From assembly GCF_964355755.1 (NCBI RefSeq), contig NC_092676.1:1594288-1658287 (forward strand): a stretch of 64,000 nucleotides of DNA, read 5' to 3'. Source of the stretch: Antedon mediterranea (Eukaryota; Echinodermata; Crinoidea; Comatulida; Antedonidae). The notes beneath the pieces are model-generated. The model saw nothing but the letters and a program-made list of their open reading frames with translations. It was not told the origin of the DNA and made no database searches. Each line of letters opens with the position of its first letter. Positions within the stretch are counted from its first letter, which is position 1. Shown here piece after piece: positions 50,813-63,555 of this stretch. A program made the translations under genes and the position numbers.

Positions 50813-53551
50813 TGAAGCCTTGATGTTTAATCTACAGGACATTTGTATCATAGCAACCAAATTGTAAACACTCTCAATGTTGTTTCCTTTTTTTGGAAAC
50901 ATGCATGGTGTGTACTGCAAACCTTAATTTACTAGTACTAATAGTATGATTAAACACAAATTTAAAAGGGTATATTTTTATGTTGCTCACAGTTTAGCAG
51001 AATGTATGCACCACTTAAAAATGAGTCATTTTTGGTGAGAATATGTTTTTTTATGCCACCTTGGTTAAATATTAATCTACCTTGATAAATCTTGCTTTAT
51101 CACCTCTATTGCATTGTGGGTTATATCATGGAGTTTACTCCATGGTTATATACAATACATTTATATTGTATGGTTTCAAGCCTGTCACCAGCATTATTTT
51201 GTAGGGGTTCTTTTTACCACAAAATGGGAAACAAAAATTCATTTATGGCTAGGCTTGTTATGGCCTATTTACCATCACAGTCCCTAGTCACAAAAAAGGT
51301 ATAGGTTGGTTGGTTCGTTTGTACCCACCCCTTAAAGCCCTTGGCTTAGGTATTCTAATATAAAAACTATTTGTGGCATAATTTGTACTCAAGAATTATT
51401 TGCAGGAGTTTTTGTTATCGTGTTTGCAGAAGTAGGTGTAGAATTTGTGCTTTTTACTAATACAGTTGTCAACAATCATCACAATAGTTTTGTAAGGTAT
51501 TTGAAGTGAATGCATGATTGAAGTACAGTAAAGTTTCACAGAGCTGGAAAACAACTTAGACTAAATGACGTAATGCATAATTTGCGCAGGTCGTAGGTCA
51601 CAAATTGGACGCTTTTTACTGTTTATTTGAAGCATGTTTTGATCAGCACAAATTTACTTTTTTTAAAGGATTGAATGAATTAATTTGACAACCATCGAAG
51701 AAAATATTATTATTTTTTTTAGATCACAAACTCAACAGAAATACAAAACATGATTAATGTTTGATCATTGTATGTATGATCACACCTAATATTATTAGTG
51801 TGTGATCAACCGGTAAATGATATTACCGGTATGTCCTGTTTTTTACTGATAAGTAAATGATTATTATTAATTACTTAAATTGAAAAAAAAAAATAATAGA
51901 ATTAAATCGAATAAACCATGGCAATAATTTCTTACCCCAATAAAATACAAGATTTCTGATGTGTAAGAGGTACAGCACTTACACAGTACGGACTTAAAAG
52001 TAAGAATTGATTTTATTCAGATGGATTAAAAGAAACTAAGGGATAGTAGATATATTTTCAAGATAACTTTTTGTAATTGTTAGACTATGCAGTCGGTCTG
52101 TGATCCTTTTCAGAAATAAAAGCGTTTGATATTTAAACAAAATGATTTTTCTTTTCTAAAAATCTCACTTTTTGACATCTCAAAAATCATTTGCAAAATT
52201 CCTCTACAAGTACAGTAGTACAGAGACTTTTTGTTTTAAAAAATGTTAATTTTTATATTCATATTTTGATAAAGCTATTTCCTATAAATATGACAAATAA
52301 AAATATGATAAAATAATGTGTGTATATATATACACCTGTAGTACTATAAATAATCAATATTTAATGATGAACATTTTCTTTACAAAAAATCTCTTATAGT
52401 AGAGATTTTTTATTTTCTTGCAAATACTATTCAAGAATTGAATGTTCATGCATACTGTATTTGAAAGACCATGAATAGGCACACCGCATACCAGCCAGGC
52501 CTTTTACAACTACTTACTAGCCTAGCATGGTGGGCTAAGCAGGCTAGCCTGCTCCACACTAGGCTGGTACTAAGCATGGAGGAAAGAACTAAGTAGGCCT
52601 ATTTAGATAGATTTAGTTTGATAACTTACGTAGGGCCTGGGCCTGGCTAGGTTATATATTAATCTTCTCATGCCATGTTCCATGAAGTAACAAAGATAAT
52701 CTTCATCATCGTAAAATCATGCAAAGTATAATTCAATTGATGTTCTTACTATCCGTTTTTATTTTGCCGTGATGGTCGTGAGGTGGTGGTATGTACGTCG
52801 TTCGTGGGACCTAGCTAGCTAGCACGTGGGTGATGACGATGTTGATGATGGTGGAGTTTCGTTGTTTTTGATTGGTCAGTAGTTCATTATGAATACGATT
52901 ACGCACGCGCAATAACAATTTCCCCGTAAAACTACAAAATTAACGTTTAAAATAGTGTAGTGAACACCTGGCAAGGTACCTTGTGTTTTTAACGATATTT
53001 TCAATACATCATTTAATGGAGGTTTCTTCATCAGAAACTAACTTGGTAACTGATTGATTCTCGTGACCGGGATATACAAAAAATTCTTTCAGATCTCTGG
53101 ATGTTTTTTTTTAATGCCAAAGCAATCCTCATTTAATGCTTTTTTTTTTCATTGAAAAGTTTGTAAGTGGGTGCAAACAAAAAATAACAATAACAACAAC
53201 AAATGCTTTCCAATTTTTGGTTGATTTTACAATACAAGAATCTCTAGCACATAGAGGTACTACACAACTAGACAGTCAACTCCAAAATAGTTGTATATCA
53301 TCTCTATGAGTACACATCATACAAAACATTATTTCAAGATTGGTTCCTACATAGGCCACCTGTCATGTATCTCCACATGTGAAGTGATCTGTCCAACATC
53401 ATAAACACATTCTGTAATACAGTGTCAGGTTTGCAATCAAGCTTTCTATTGGCTATTCAACAAAATAATTTTTAAAATTTTCATAAAGTAGATTAAATTT
53501 TGTCATAACCTTAAACTAAACATAAATATTCCATTTCATTTATTTCGACAG

Positions 53552-53586
53552 AAAAGAAGAAATACAAAAAGAAAAAGAGTTCATAA
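53552..53586 (+). CDS. TXLN: Candidate alternative last exon of TXLN
   Basis: After TTTCGACAG, 35 bases code for E-KKKYKKKKSS-stop when joined to exon 12 of taxilin (phase 1, shared G), replacing the acidic 71-residue tail of exon 13 by a basic 12-residue tail. AATAAA follows at about 53660. Evidence is limited to acceptor quality, matching phase, stop and polyadenylation signal; it is 3.8 kb beyond the first stop. Confidence 0.4.
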
Positions 53587-53705
53587 TCCAAATGACTGGT
53601 TAACCAAAAAGCAAAATGAATCACTGTCAAGTGGCTCACCAAAATGGAAATTGAAAACAAAATAAATAAATTACGCGATAAAAGCTTTCAAAATCTGTGT
53701 TACAG

Positions 53706-53868
53706 TAAAGCTGTCTACACTATTTTGACAAAAAAAGTGTGATATGCCAAAATATGGTATTGATGTGACATCAACGTGTCCATATCACATCACATTGATG
53801 TGACATCAACGTGTCCATACCACATCACATTTTTTGTCACATAAGGTTTGATAGTGTAGACCGCGCTT
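53706..53868. mobile_element. MITE family 1 copy
   Basis: TAAAGCTGTCTACACTATTT to GATAGTGTAGACCGCGCTTA. It carries an internal duplication of TGATGTGACATCAACGTGTC. Confidence 0.75.
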
Positions 53869-54303
53869 ATTACACTATATTGGTTTTTTTTTAAATGTAA
53901 TTTATAAACTTTTTGATCGTTTGATCTCTCTTTGAATAGTTTACTTGCATTCTCAATTTAGTAAATTTGATGGAATAATCATTAGAAACCCATCATTTTG
54001 ATAATTAAAACAAATTATTTATTTGGAAAAATTTCCAACACCTTTACAACAACAATAACACTGGACACAGTAGTTTCAAATTTCAAATATACAGATAAAT
54101 CAAACTAACTATTGCATATGTCTATCTACATTAAATTAAACTTTCTTTACATTCTTCCACACAGTATTGACCTTTGACACAGAGTAGATTGTACAATAAT
54201 AAGATACTACTAAACATACTGTAATCAATTAACCATAATCCTAAGCTGAAATTACAACATCCAGGCTTGTTTTGTTTTTACTGTGGCATCAAAAGCGCAA
54301 TAA

Positions 54304-54440
54304 CTACAAGCAACCCATATTTGGCTACAAGCAACCCATATTTGGCTACAAGTTACCCATATTTGGCTACAAGCAACCCATATTTGGCTAAAAGCAACCC
54401 ATATTTGGCCACCAGCAACCCATATTTGGCTATAATTTGT
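54304..54440. repeat. 21-bp tandem repeat related to MITE interior
   Basis: About six units of CTACAAGCAACCCATATTTGG. The CCCATATTTGG core matches the inner motif of MITE family 1. Confidence 0.85.
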
Positions 54441-55607
54441 CCATATTAGGGCATGAACCTGTCATGATCTGTCTACATTATGGACCTTTTTATTTTTTTA
54501 AAGTACAACAATATTATTTCATAGTTGACAAAAAACCATATGCAATATGAAAAAATTTTAATTAGATAACTTTACCATATCGTCTAGTGTGAAGTGTCTA
54601 TCACTACATTATTTACAGGTATAACAAAATAAAATTTATAAATTTGATTCCAATTCATTTTGAATGAAAGCATAATTGACACAAAAAAACAAAATAAATA
54701 TATTATTTAGATAATTTGATTTCCAAATGTGTAGTGAATTGTCCATCAGAACAGGAAATAATGAAAGCAACAACAATTTATAATTGTTAATGTTATCCTT
54801 ATAATTTAAATGAATAATCTTAAAAACCAATTTTTTCTAATAAGATAAATACTAACCCGTAAGATGAACCGATAATTTATACTATTAACAAAACAATTAT
54901 ATAAGGAAAGATAATCTTCAAAATAAAATGGATAAAATAATTCGATATATTAAATAAAAATATAATTAAATTAAAGTAATTCAACATGAACATAAAAACA
55001 TTACATTATATTAAAAGATGTCATTATCATTGGATTGTCGTAGCAATGCATCTCTTTTATGGAAACGTGTCCAGTACAAGATTTATTGTTATCAATATCA
55101 TGAGAATACAGTATTACACTCACTCTGTGTACTAAACCATTAGGTTAAAAATTTATACAAACTCTGAATTTTTCTATGGACAACATTTTTAGGAAACATC
55201 AATTTTCTGCAATCAAACATCTCACCAAAAAATGTAGCATTAATACACTAGTTTGATATTTAACATTCAATACGCCACATTACTGTACATAGAAAAATTG
55301 TGTCTAATCTTAAATTGTCTATAAAATTATAAAATAGTTTGTGCATAATACGACAGGCTATGAAAAGAAACTATAACATTGGTTATACAAGTTAAAATAT
55401 TGATGAAGATCCTTAAAACGAAAACAAAAATTATGTGCATTTTAAACAAAAATATATTAATGTATATACTAATTAAAATTCAAGGTAACAGGAATTATTT
55501 CTCAGAAGGAAAAAAAAAATTTCCAGAATAGAGAATGTACATATTGTTGTCTTTTAAATATGTTAGTATTTTAGTAATATACAACTTTGATTAAATAGTA
55601 GGCCTAC

Positions 55608-55720
55608 TAAGGTTCTGTCTATATTATCAAACTATGTGATGTGCCCATATATGGACATGATGATGTCATATCACTACCATATTTGAGCACATCACACTAA
55701 TTTGATTGTAGACAGAGATT
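55608..55720. mobile_element. MITE family 1, shortened copy
   Basis: GTTCTGTCTATATTATCAAA at the left, TTTGATTGTAGACAGAGATT at the right. Confidence 0.7.
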
Positions 55721-55929
55721 GAATAAGCTGTCATAGGAGAAGTACATGAAGAATAGAAGGTCTTTCAAAGATATTAATATTTAGTCCACGTTTTTTAAGT
55801 AAGTACTATCACATGCAATAATATTTAACACTAACAGTCCAATATATTAAGTGAGTGTGCAAATGATTTGAGCAATAAAACCCAGGCCAAAAGTCACAAA
55901 TGCTGTCTCTAAATTTAACATGCTTAAGC

Positions 55930-56415
55930 TAAAAATGTTACTGGTGTCTCATTTCAACTTGAGTATGATTACTTAGCTATAGATTTTACTTTAGTGTCTC
56001 AGTTCAACTTGAGTATGATTACTTAAGCTACAAATGTTACTGGTGTATCAGTAAGTTCAACTTGAGTATGACTACTCAAGCTACAAATGTTACTGGTGTC
56101 TCAGTTCAATTTGAATATGACTACTTAAGCTACAGATGTTACTGGTGTCTCAGTAAGTTCAATTTGAGTATGACTACTTAAGTTACAGATGTTACTGGTG
56201 TATCAGTAAGTTCAACTTGAGTATGACTACTTAAGCTCAAAATGTTACTGGTGTATCAGGAAGTTCAACTTGAGTATGACTACTTAAGCTACAGATGTTA
56301 CTGGTGTATCAGTAAGTACAACTTGAGTATGACTACTTAAGTTACAGAAGTTACTGATGTCTCAGTTCAACTTGAGTATGACTACTTAAGCTACAGATGT
56401 TACTGGTGTATCAGT
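55930..56415. repeat. Tandem repeat spanning the MTF1 stop codon
   Basis: About nine units of 48-53 bp (plus strand: AAGCTACAGATGTTACTGGT, then GTCTCAGTTCAACTTGAGTA, then TGACTACTT). The first unit contains the last MTF1 codons TDTPVTSVA and the stop; the rest lie in the 3' UTR. Confidence 0.9.
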
Positions 56416-59400
56416 TGTTGGCACAGTATTCCTGGAATCTTTGCAATCACAGGGACAGCTACAATGACAACTGCAATTTGAACAAGATACTGTGGACATA
56501 CGATCCTTAAGGAATTCTGAATCAAATGATGATAATGACGGCAGATCATCAGGAATCTGTGAAGTTTGTCGCCCCTTCTGGTGCATTATGTCGTTCATAA
56601 TCTCCTGCGTGAACCGGTTTAGAGATGCCTGACTGTCTTCTCCCACTTGTAAAGTATTTTCTTGCGATGTTGGTTGATTTATTGTGTCTGGCATGATAAA
56701 GTTTGGATGGTAAACACTTTGGGATGATACATTGCCAACTAATCCTGTGTTTGATGTAAGCGCCGTTGATGATGACGATACAAGTGTATTGATTGTGTTG
56801 ATTACCTGTTGATCAGACTGTTGGAATATACTTGACGGAACTTGTCCGGTTTCTGTATCAACTAATCCTGAGTTTGATGTTAGCGTTGTTGATGAAGTTG
56901 ACGCAAGCGTATCAACAGTGTTGATTACATGTTGGTCAGGATGTTGGAATATGCTTGCAGGAACTTGACTGGTCTCGCTACCACCCGATTGGTTGTTGAT
57001 ATTCTTTGCTGGAAAAACATTACAAACAGAATTTGATTGTAGTTCGACATGGCTCTGTTGTTGAGTAAGCTGAGTCAAAACAGTGGACGGCTGTGTGCAC
57101 GCTGCGCCGCTGCCGGTTACTATTTGAATCTGCGGCTGTGTTGAATGACCATGGCTACAAACTCCTGAATTTCCATTGACCTGGATCACGCTGCTGCCTC
57201 CCTGGACTTGTATAACAGGTGCATTCTGGGATTCTGTTTGTGCTCCGCAATTTCCAGGTGTTATAATTAGTTTAGTAGGTGTTGCTCCATTATTTAACTG
57301 TATTACAATGCTTTGTGACTGGTTTGCAGTTGACTGTGTGTTACCTACTACTATCTTAGGTCCTCCCTCAACTTGAATCGAAGGTGCTGACAATGTTTCT
57401 AATTAAAATGATCAATTAAATTAATAATTAAATTTATATTGAATAAAACTTAAAGATAATGATAAACAAAGTCTCTTAATAAAGAATTAAAAATTCTTGG
57501 ATCAGACAGGATGGTAGGCAAGAATCTCCTCCATCAAACCACTCTGAAAACAGATACAGCTTAACCACAGAATTAGAAGTCATTTTAAGTCATTAATTAA
57601 TAGTTAATTAGTAGCAATCTGTAGCTGCAAATTACCTGAAGTTGGGACTGTGTTACTAGAAGATGGTACCACAATACCTGGAGATGATGCTACGATACCA
57701 GGAGATGGTGTCATGATAATGGGAGGTGGCGCTGTAATAGTCGATGGACTAACACCAGATTGTGTTACTGTAATTAAAGAAAACACTAACTTATTTACAA
57801 CAAATAATTGAACAATACATACAGAACTTATCTATTCATTCATTGTCCCATGACCTAGGTGACCTAGGTGGTCGTAGGGGCGTAGCAGACAAGATACAGT
57901 AGTACTCATGATGATACGACACTCACGCATACGCCATATCTCAAAGCCCTCTCTGGGCTGGCGAGGGTATTATAACATACCTGAATAGATTCTTGTCATT
58001 TGATTGGCGGATTGTGGGTCACATGATTGTGATATACAAAGACCCAATTATGAAATAACATAGCTTAATTGTAAAGTTCAAATAGGTAAAAATTAAATAA
58101 AGGGAAGCAAAAATGGAAAATGAGCATAATAATGTGCAACCTACATACCAGCTTGTGGTACACTTATACCGACTGTTGGTACCGTAATAGTTGGAACGGT
58201 GGATGCCACAGCCTCATTGGTGCTTAGTGACCTGATGGTGACCCCTTGCTGGTCGTTTCCAAGTTCATTGATGGTTTTAAGTAACTGAGCTATTGCAACA
58301 CTGGCTTGCTGATTTATCTGTTCACTCATTATTTTTTCACTCTGTGTAAAATAAAAAAAATAAAATATGGAGAACTTCATTAAATTACAGACTCAGGTTA
58401 CAAATAGAGGGCATGCTTGACAACTGTACTCCTAGCAACCACTAACATAGTCATTGCCAGATGAACGGAACATCGTACACATACGTATTCATAAAATGGT
58501 TTAACGTAAAGAATTATAATACAGATATAAATGTAGTACGAAAACGATCCTCAAAAAGTGAAGAAATTCAAGTTAGGCTTTCTCCCAAGTTTTCTCAAGG
58601 TTTGCATATGCGTGTATGAAAACATGTAATGAATCGGGAGGACATGATGATGTCATATCACTACCATATTTGGGCACATCACACTTTTTTTGTCAAACTT
58701 GTTTGATAGTGTAGACAGAGCTTCAATATTGGTAACTGAACTTACGTCCTCTTGATCGTCTTTGCTCTTATCATGTCCTTTTTTGTGGTTTTTCAAACTA
58801 TAATGCGTTGTAAATGATTTTTGGCATCCATCCTCAGCACAGGCAAATGGTTTTTCACCTGAACAAAAAAAAAATCATTATTTACTGGAAATAACAGGTT
58901 TAATTTACTCAACTGCATGCAAAAAAACTGATACTTTATAGCAAACAGTATACAGCAACTAAAATTTTTAAACAAAATCTATAAAAATTTAAAATATAGG
59001 AGAATGATTTACAGAAAGCACATGAATTCAAACTACTTGGTGTATATATCAACAGTAAATTAACATGCCACTCTCATGTAGATTATGTTTGTAGTAAGGC
59101 AAGCAAACTTCTTGGTTTTGTTTCAAGATGTAGTAAAGCAATGTCTTGGATGGCAATGCTAAATCTTTACAAAGCACTAATACTACCTGTTGTGACTTAC
59201 TGTTGTTGTATGTGGGCACCTACTGAAATATCTCATATGTATAGACTTGAAAGGGTTCAGAGAAAGGCCACTAGAATAATTATGTACAGAAAAGAAGGAA
59301 ATTGGGACACTTCATATTTATATAGGTTAAAGACCCTATATTTTAAGTATTGGAGATATATTTAAAGTGTATAGACTCACATTAGGTTTTAAAATAATGC

Positions 59401-61567
59401 ATGGCCTCTGTCCATCATCCTTTAATGAGTTTGTGAGATCAAGTGAGAGGTGTGAAGGGCGGTTAATACATTGGAAGGCAAAGACCAATACATTTTTAAA
59501 TTCATCGTTTGTTATTTTCCTTAGATTATGGGAGCAACTTCCCAATGAAATTAAACAATGTGCTACAATTTCAGACTTTAAAGCCCAACTCATCAAACAT
59601 TTGATCTCAAAATATTAAGTTGTAATTGTTTATATTATTTATTCAATGCAGCTTATTTTTAATTGGTGTATCTCATTATAACTTTGTTTTGTTTTGTTTA
59701 TTTTGACTTAATGTGTGCTACTTAGTTTTGTTATTTTTGTATTTTATAAGTAATGATGGAGTAAGAGCAGTTTTCTGTTTGGGCTCATGCCTATTACTTG
59801 CTCCTGGCAAGATGATTGTAAAATGTACTTTATGAACTTTTGCTGAATAAATATTATTATTATTATTATTATTATATGTACCACAAATACAGGACACTAT
59901 AGATCTAAGTTCCCTGGTGTAGGCTGGTTACTCTGAAGCTCTGTCTACACTATCAAAAAGTGTAATATGGTAGTGATATACCCAAATATGGTAATGATAT
60001 GACATCATGTCCATATATGGGCACATCACATTTTACTTTACTCATCATTTTACTTTTATCACATAAACTTTGATAATGTAGACATAGCTGTAGAATTAGC
60101 AAGCTGTTTCAGCAGATGAAGCAGAAGTAATTTTACTGTGGGTATTCAACTACGACGATCTGTTAAATTAAACGTCCCAAAGCTCACTATTATGCATTTT
60201 AAAACTGATTGTAATCAAATACCTGTATGAGTGCGTACATGTGTCTTGAGATGGTGACTAGCATTAAAGGCCTTCCCACAGCTATCAAACTCGCATCTAA
60301 ACAAATATCAAAAAGAGATTTTAAAATAAACTGCTATGACTTGTCACAGATTTTAACACAAAAAAACATAATTCTTATAAAAAAAATCATATTAAATTGA
60401 AATACAGGAAAATCTCCCAAAACCAGACACATTTGCGCTGATATTATTGTTTTCCGAAAATTTGGTATTTGGAATGTGTTTTTAGAAAAGCCTGGTTTTG
60501 GGAGAGTTTCCAGTTCCCAGAAAATCCAGTTGGTAGAGTTGACTGTCCTTAATATAATTATGAAATCAATCAAATTTAAATTAATTCTTTTTAAATTATA
60601 AAATTCAATTAATGTTAGGACGGAAAACGTTAGCAACAACAATTAATAACATTACTTATTTCATTAAAGGAAAAAAGATAATACATATAAACTTAAGCTG
60701 TTTAGAAGTAGTACGTAACTTGCGGTACCTTGTCTTGCCATGACAAAAAAAATGTAAAAATACTTACTTGTACGGTCTTTCACCAGTGTGAATTCTGATA
60801 TGTTTTCTAAGATCACTCAACGTTGTGAAGAACTTTGTACATCCTTCAGAATCACAGTTAAACGTGTTTCCTTCGTGTAAGCGTTTATGGGCTTTCAATC
60901 GATACAGAGTATTAAAACTTTTAGTGCAATTTTTCTCTTCGCATGAATACGGTTTCTCTTTTGTGTGAACGCGTATGTGAATTTTCAAACTATACGAGGT
61001 GAGAAACGCCTTACCGCAACCTCTCTCCTTACATGTGAAGCTGTATTCTCCCGTATGTGTTTTATGGTGCGTTTTAAGATTCCCCGCCGTGCTGTACGAA
61101 CGTTGACAATTCTGGTATTGGCACTCGTAACGTTTGAATTCTCGCATTTTTGTATGAGGGTTGTCATTTTCAACAGTTAATGTTGCTCCATGAATATTGT
61201 CAGGCATAGGCTCAAATGAGCTAATTTGCATCTGAATTTGATCATCAGATATTGTATTATGTATAAAACCACCTTTAATATTGTGAACGGTGGTAGATGT
61301 ACCGGGTTGATCAAACGAACCTAGGCCTAGACCCTCGGTATCCACAGATGAATATGTATGGTCTGTCAACCCACGTTCGCTGTCATGATCAAGCTCACTT
61401 GGATCGCCACCAAACAAATCGACTGGCTCACATTCTTCAATGAAGACAGAAGTTTGATCGAATGTCTGTTCAACTTGATGAATCCCCTGCTGTTGTTCAT
61501 CCTCGTCCAGTTGCATTTCATCATTTACACTTTCAGGTTTATCCTCACCACTATTCATTTTTGCCAT
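56386..61567 (-). CDS. MTF1: Metal-responsive transcription factor 1
   Basis: Six exons: 61567-60768, 60296-60223, 58858-58746, 58341-58149, 57767-57636, 57398-56386; 774 residues (human 753), all in phase. MTF1 senses zinc and other metals and activates metallothionein and other genes through metal response elements. After an acidic N-terminus (with [12 protein letters not shown] and [10 protein letters not shown], as in vertebrate MTF1), six C2H2 fingers run from about residue 148 to 325: [99 protein letters not shown] and [20 protein letters not shown]. The unusual TGEYSF linker after finger 1 matches the family's RGEYTF. The rest is Gln/Ser/Thr/Pro-rich activation sequence with a 41-residue tandem duplication. 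A Cys cluster [14 protein letters not shown] lies close to the C-terminus. The start ATG is the first in frame. Intron 2 carries a LINE fragment. Confidence 0.97.
57840..57985. repeat. Possible dispersed repeat in MTF1 intron 4
   Basis: A stretch less AT-rich than its surroundings (GACCTAGGTGACCTAGGTGG, GCCCTCTCTGGGCTGGCGAG) embedded in AT-rich intron. The family is unknown; it could also be unique sequence. Confidence 0.3.
58641..58723. mobile_element. MITE family 1, right half
   Basis: Ends GTTTGATAGTGTAGACAGAG then CTTCAA. It abuts MTF1 exon 3, about 22 bp beyond its donor. Confidence 0.75.
59008..59876 (+). mobile_element. 5'-truncated LINE (non-LTR retrotransposon), reverse transcriptase C-terminal remnant
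   Basis: Plus-strand frames read [51 protein letters not shown] and, after a frameshift at about 59365, [19 protein letters not shown] and [14 protein letters not shown]. This is the typical end of a jockey/CR1-type ORF2 after the catalytic domain. It ends in an (ATT)n tail (59854-59876). It lies antisense in MTF1 intron 2; the catalytic part is missing, so it is inactive. Confidence 0.85.
59935..60090. mobile_element. MITE family 1 copy
   Basis: GAAGCTCTGTCTACACTATC to TTTGATAATGTAGACATAGC in MTF1 intron 2, 60 bp after the LINE tail. Confidence 0.75.
60415..60550. repeat. Dispersed repeat, copy 2
   Basis: Contains GGAATGTGTTTTTAGAAAAG and GGTTTTGGGAGAGTTTCC, paralleling 48540-48690; its two halves are also partly inverted (CTCCCAAAACCAG near the start). 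Confidence 0.6.
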
Positions 61568-62091
61568 TTTTATTTTTTAATAAGTCTTCCAACGACGAGT
61601 TTGCCATATAAATATTTCAGTTGTATAAACTCTGGGTTCAATGCTGCTATATATATTGTACTACTAGTAGTATGCCTAGGCCTCCAAGTTGATTCATAAT
61701 GGCATGCGGATGAAAGTAGGCCTTCTCTGCTTGGTTGGCCAAGCCTAGCCGAACCACCTACTTATCCTCTAGCAAAAGGCCTAAATTACCAGGAGATATT
61801 CTAGACGTGGTCTAGGCCTAGGCAGGCCTAAACTAAGAATAAGATCTTATATTTACTAAATAAACATTTATTTCGTTAACAACAAATGGATACTTGTTTC
61901 AGTAACGTATCGGTTCCTTAAGCTTCTTGAAATACTAATATTGATTGATAAATATAATATTTTCCAGAGAATTCCGTCACACAAAAAGTACACTAGCGAA
62001 CAAAAAAGTATTTTCGCATGTCATTTTGGTGTCAAAGGTCGCTGGATAAAAACAAATTGAAAAGAGATAAGAACGGTCGCATACTAATATC

Positions 62092-62450
62092 TACGCCCGG
62101 TAGAACCCGGTAGGGTTTTATGATATAAAATGACGTATAGTACATTTTATTAACATGCTTTAGTGGTAAATTTAACTCATATATGTTTTTTCTTTCCACA
62201 AACGAGTTAAGATCAGTTAAAATATTGTTAATCCATGGAGGAGCCACAAAAAAAAAAATCACTTATCGCAGAGGGCGGTCTTCAGTTTCGGAATAAACCT
62301 AATCATCAGTTTGACAGTTTTTCACATTAAAAATGAAGCCTATAAACGTACATTTAAATATCACAATAACATTAAATTTAATGTTTGCATGTACTTGATA
62401 ACATTTTATATCATAAAATCCTACCGGGCGATACCGGGCGTAGATTAGTA
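62092..62450. mobile_element. 359-bp inverted-repeat element
   Basis: Left TACTAATATCTACGCCCGGT and GGGTTTTATGATATAAAATG; right CATTTTATATCATAAAATCC and GGGCGTAGATTAGTA as reverse complements. Each end contains two CCGGTA-type repeats. No coding capacity. Confidence 0.8.
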
Positions 62451-63385
62451 GGCTAATAATGACCCGATATAATTATCTTTGCTATAAATTAGACAAACTT
62501 TTTAATTATTTATTTGAATACGAAAATTGGGTGTGGTCATTTTGTGGGTCTAGACTCCTCTCCCATTATGTTCAATTCTATATTGTTTCCGACACTTTAG
62601 AATGAATGAGTGAGATGGAGTGAGGGAAGTTAGTATTTAGTAATACTGTAGTAGTCATATATAAATAGGACTGGGCGGCTGAATAATTTAAAAACAAAAA
62701 TGATGCATATAAAAGAGTAGACAATTGGGTGACACCTATTTTATTTACATTATAAAAGGGAGGGGGAATTGTTTTCACGTGTACACTAATACACATTGAT
62801 ATTTCATTTCAAACCATAATAAAAAATAGCCTACAGAGGTGAATTGGTCAGGGACAGTGACTACTTGTACTAAAGTAAATAAGATTAGTTACTATAACTT
62901 ATAACTAAAGATTCAGCATTCCCATGATCTGATATAAATTTATAATAAACAATTAATATTAGACGTGAATATACAGTACAAAAAAAATACCTTATATATA
63001 CAAAATAAATTAAATATGCAAAACAAAAAAGAATTAAAGATAATTATCAAGAAGGAAAGAGTCAGTATTTCATAAAGGATGAAGAAGAGATTCATCATTA
63101 TTAATAATACTGTACATATTAAAATTCAAAAATATTAAATTTATTTAGACTATAATAATAATATACTGTAGTTAATTTGAAAATATAGCAGCAGTTATTA
63201 CTGAAATATGTTTTAGCGATTTTATCGTTGATATTTTATTACAATTGGAAGAATAAATGTACGGTTTTTAATTAGATTTATCAGTCATCATAGAGGAGAG
63301 CCAGGCCTTCACCTTTAGTTCAAACTCAAAAAATATATCCAAAAATCGCGCGAACAGTATTGCTAATTTACATACCTAACCATTC

Positions 63386-63464
63386 ATTGGATCCCCTTAT
63401 AAAGTCTTGATTGTGATTGGACATTTCATCGTACGCGCTGAAGCCTGGTAAAATGCTATAAATA
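63386..63464 (+). promoter_or_regulatory. H2A.X promoter: CCAAT boxes and TATA box
   Basis: Two ATTGG (inverted CCAAT) boxes at 63386-63390 and 63416-63420 and a TATA box TATAAATA at 63457-63464, about 90 bp before the ATG. This is classic histone gene promoter spacing. Confidence 0.8.
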
Positions 63465-63555
63465 CCCGTGACGGAAGCACGTGGTTATTATTCGTTCGCC
63501 AAACACCAAGCTGCTTTGTCGTGTCGTTCAAATCAATACATTCTAAAATTACAAA

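Larger units (their letters stand above)
49758..56385. other. TXLN-MTF1 convergent region
   Basis: Contains a 780-bp PIF/Harbinger-like element (49874-50653), four family-1 MITE copies or fragments, a possible last exon of TXLN (53552), a 21-bp repeat (54304-54440), and the MTF1 3' tandem array. No other coding exon was recognised; 50900-53500 shows only AT-rich unique sequence, with an AGGCCTA-rich patch at 52480-52650. Confidence 0.55.
61568..63555. other. Divergent MTF1/H2A.X intergenic region
   Basis: MTF1 5' UTR and promoter (AGGCCTA-rich at 61670-61830, no clear TATA or metal response element seen), a foldback element (62092-62450), AT-rich unique DNA, then the H2A.X promoter. Confidence 0.55.

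Noticed and set aside
61358-61699. 113-codon plus-strand frame
   Set aside because: Antisense to MTF1 exon 1, hydrophobic only because of the reverse reading.
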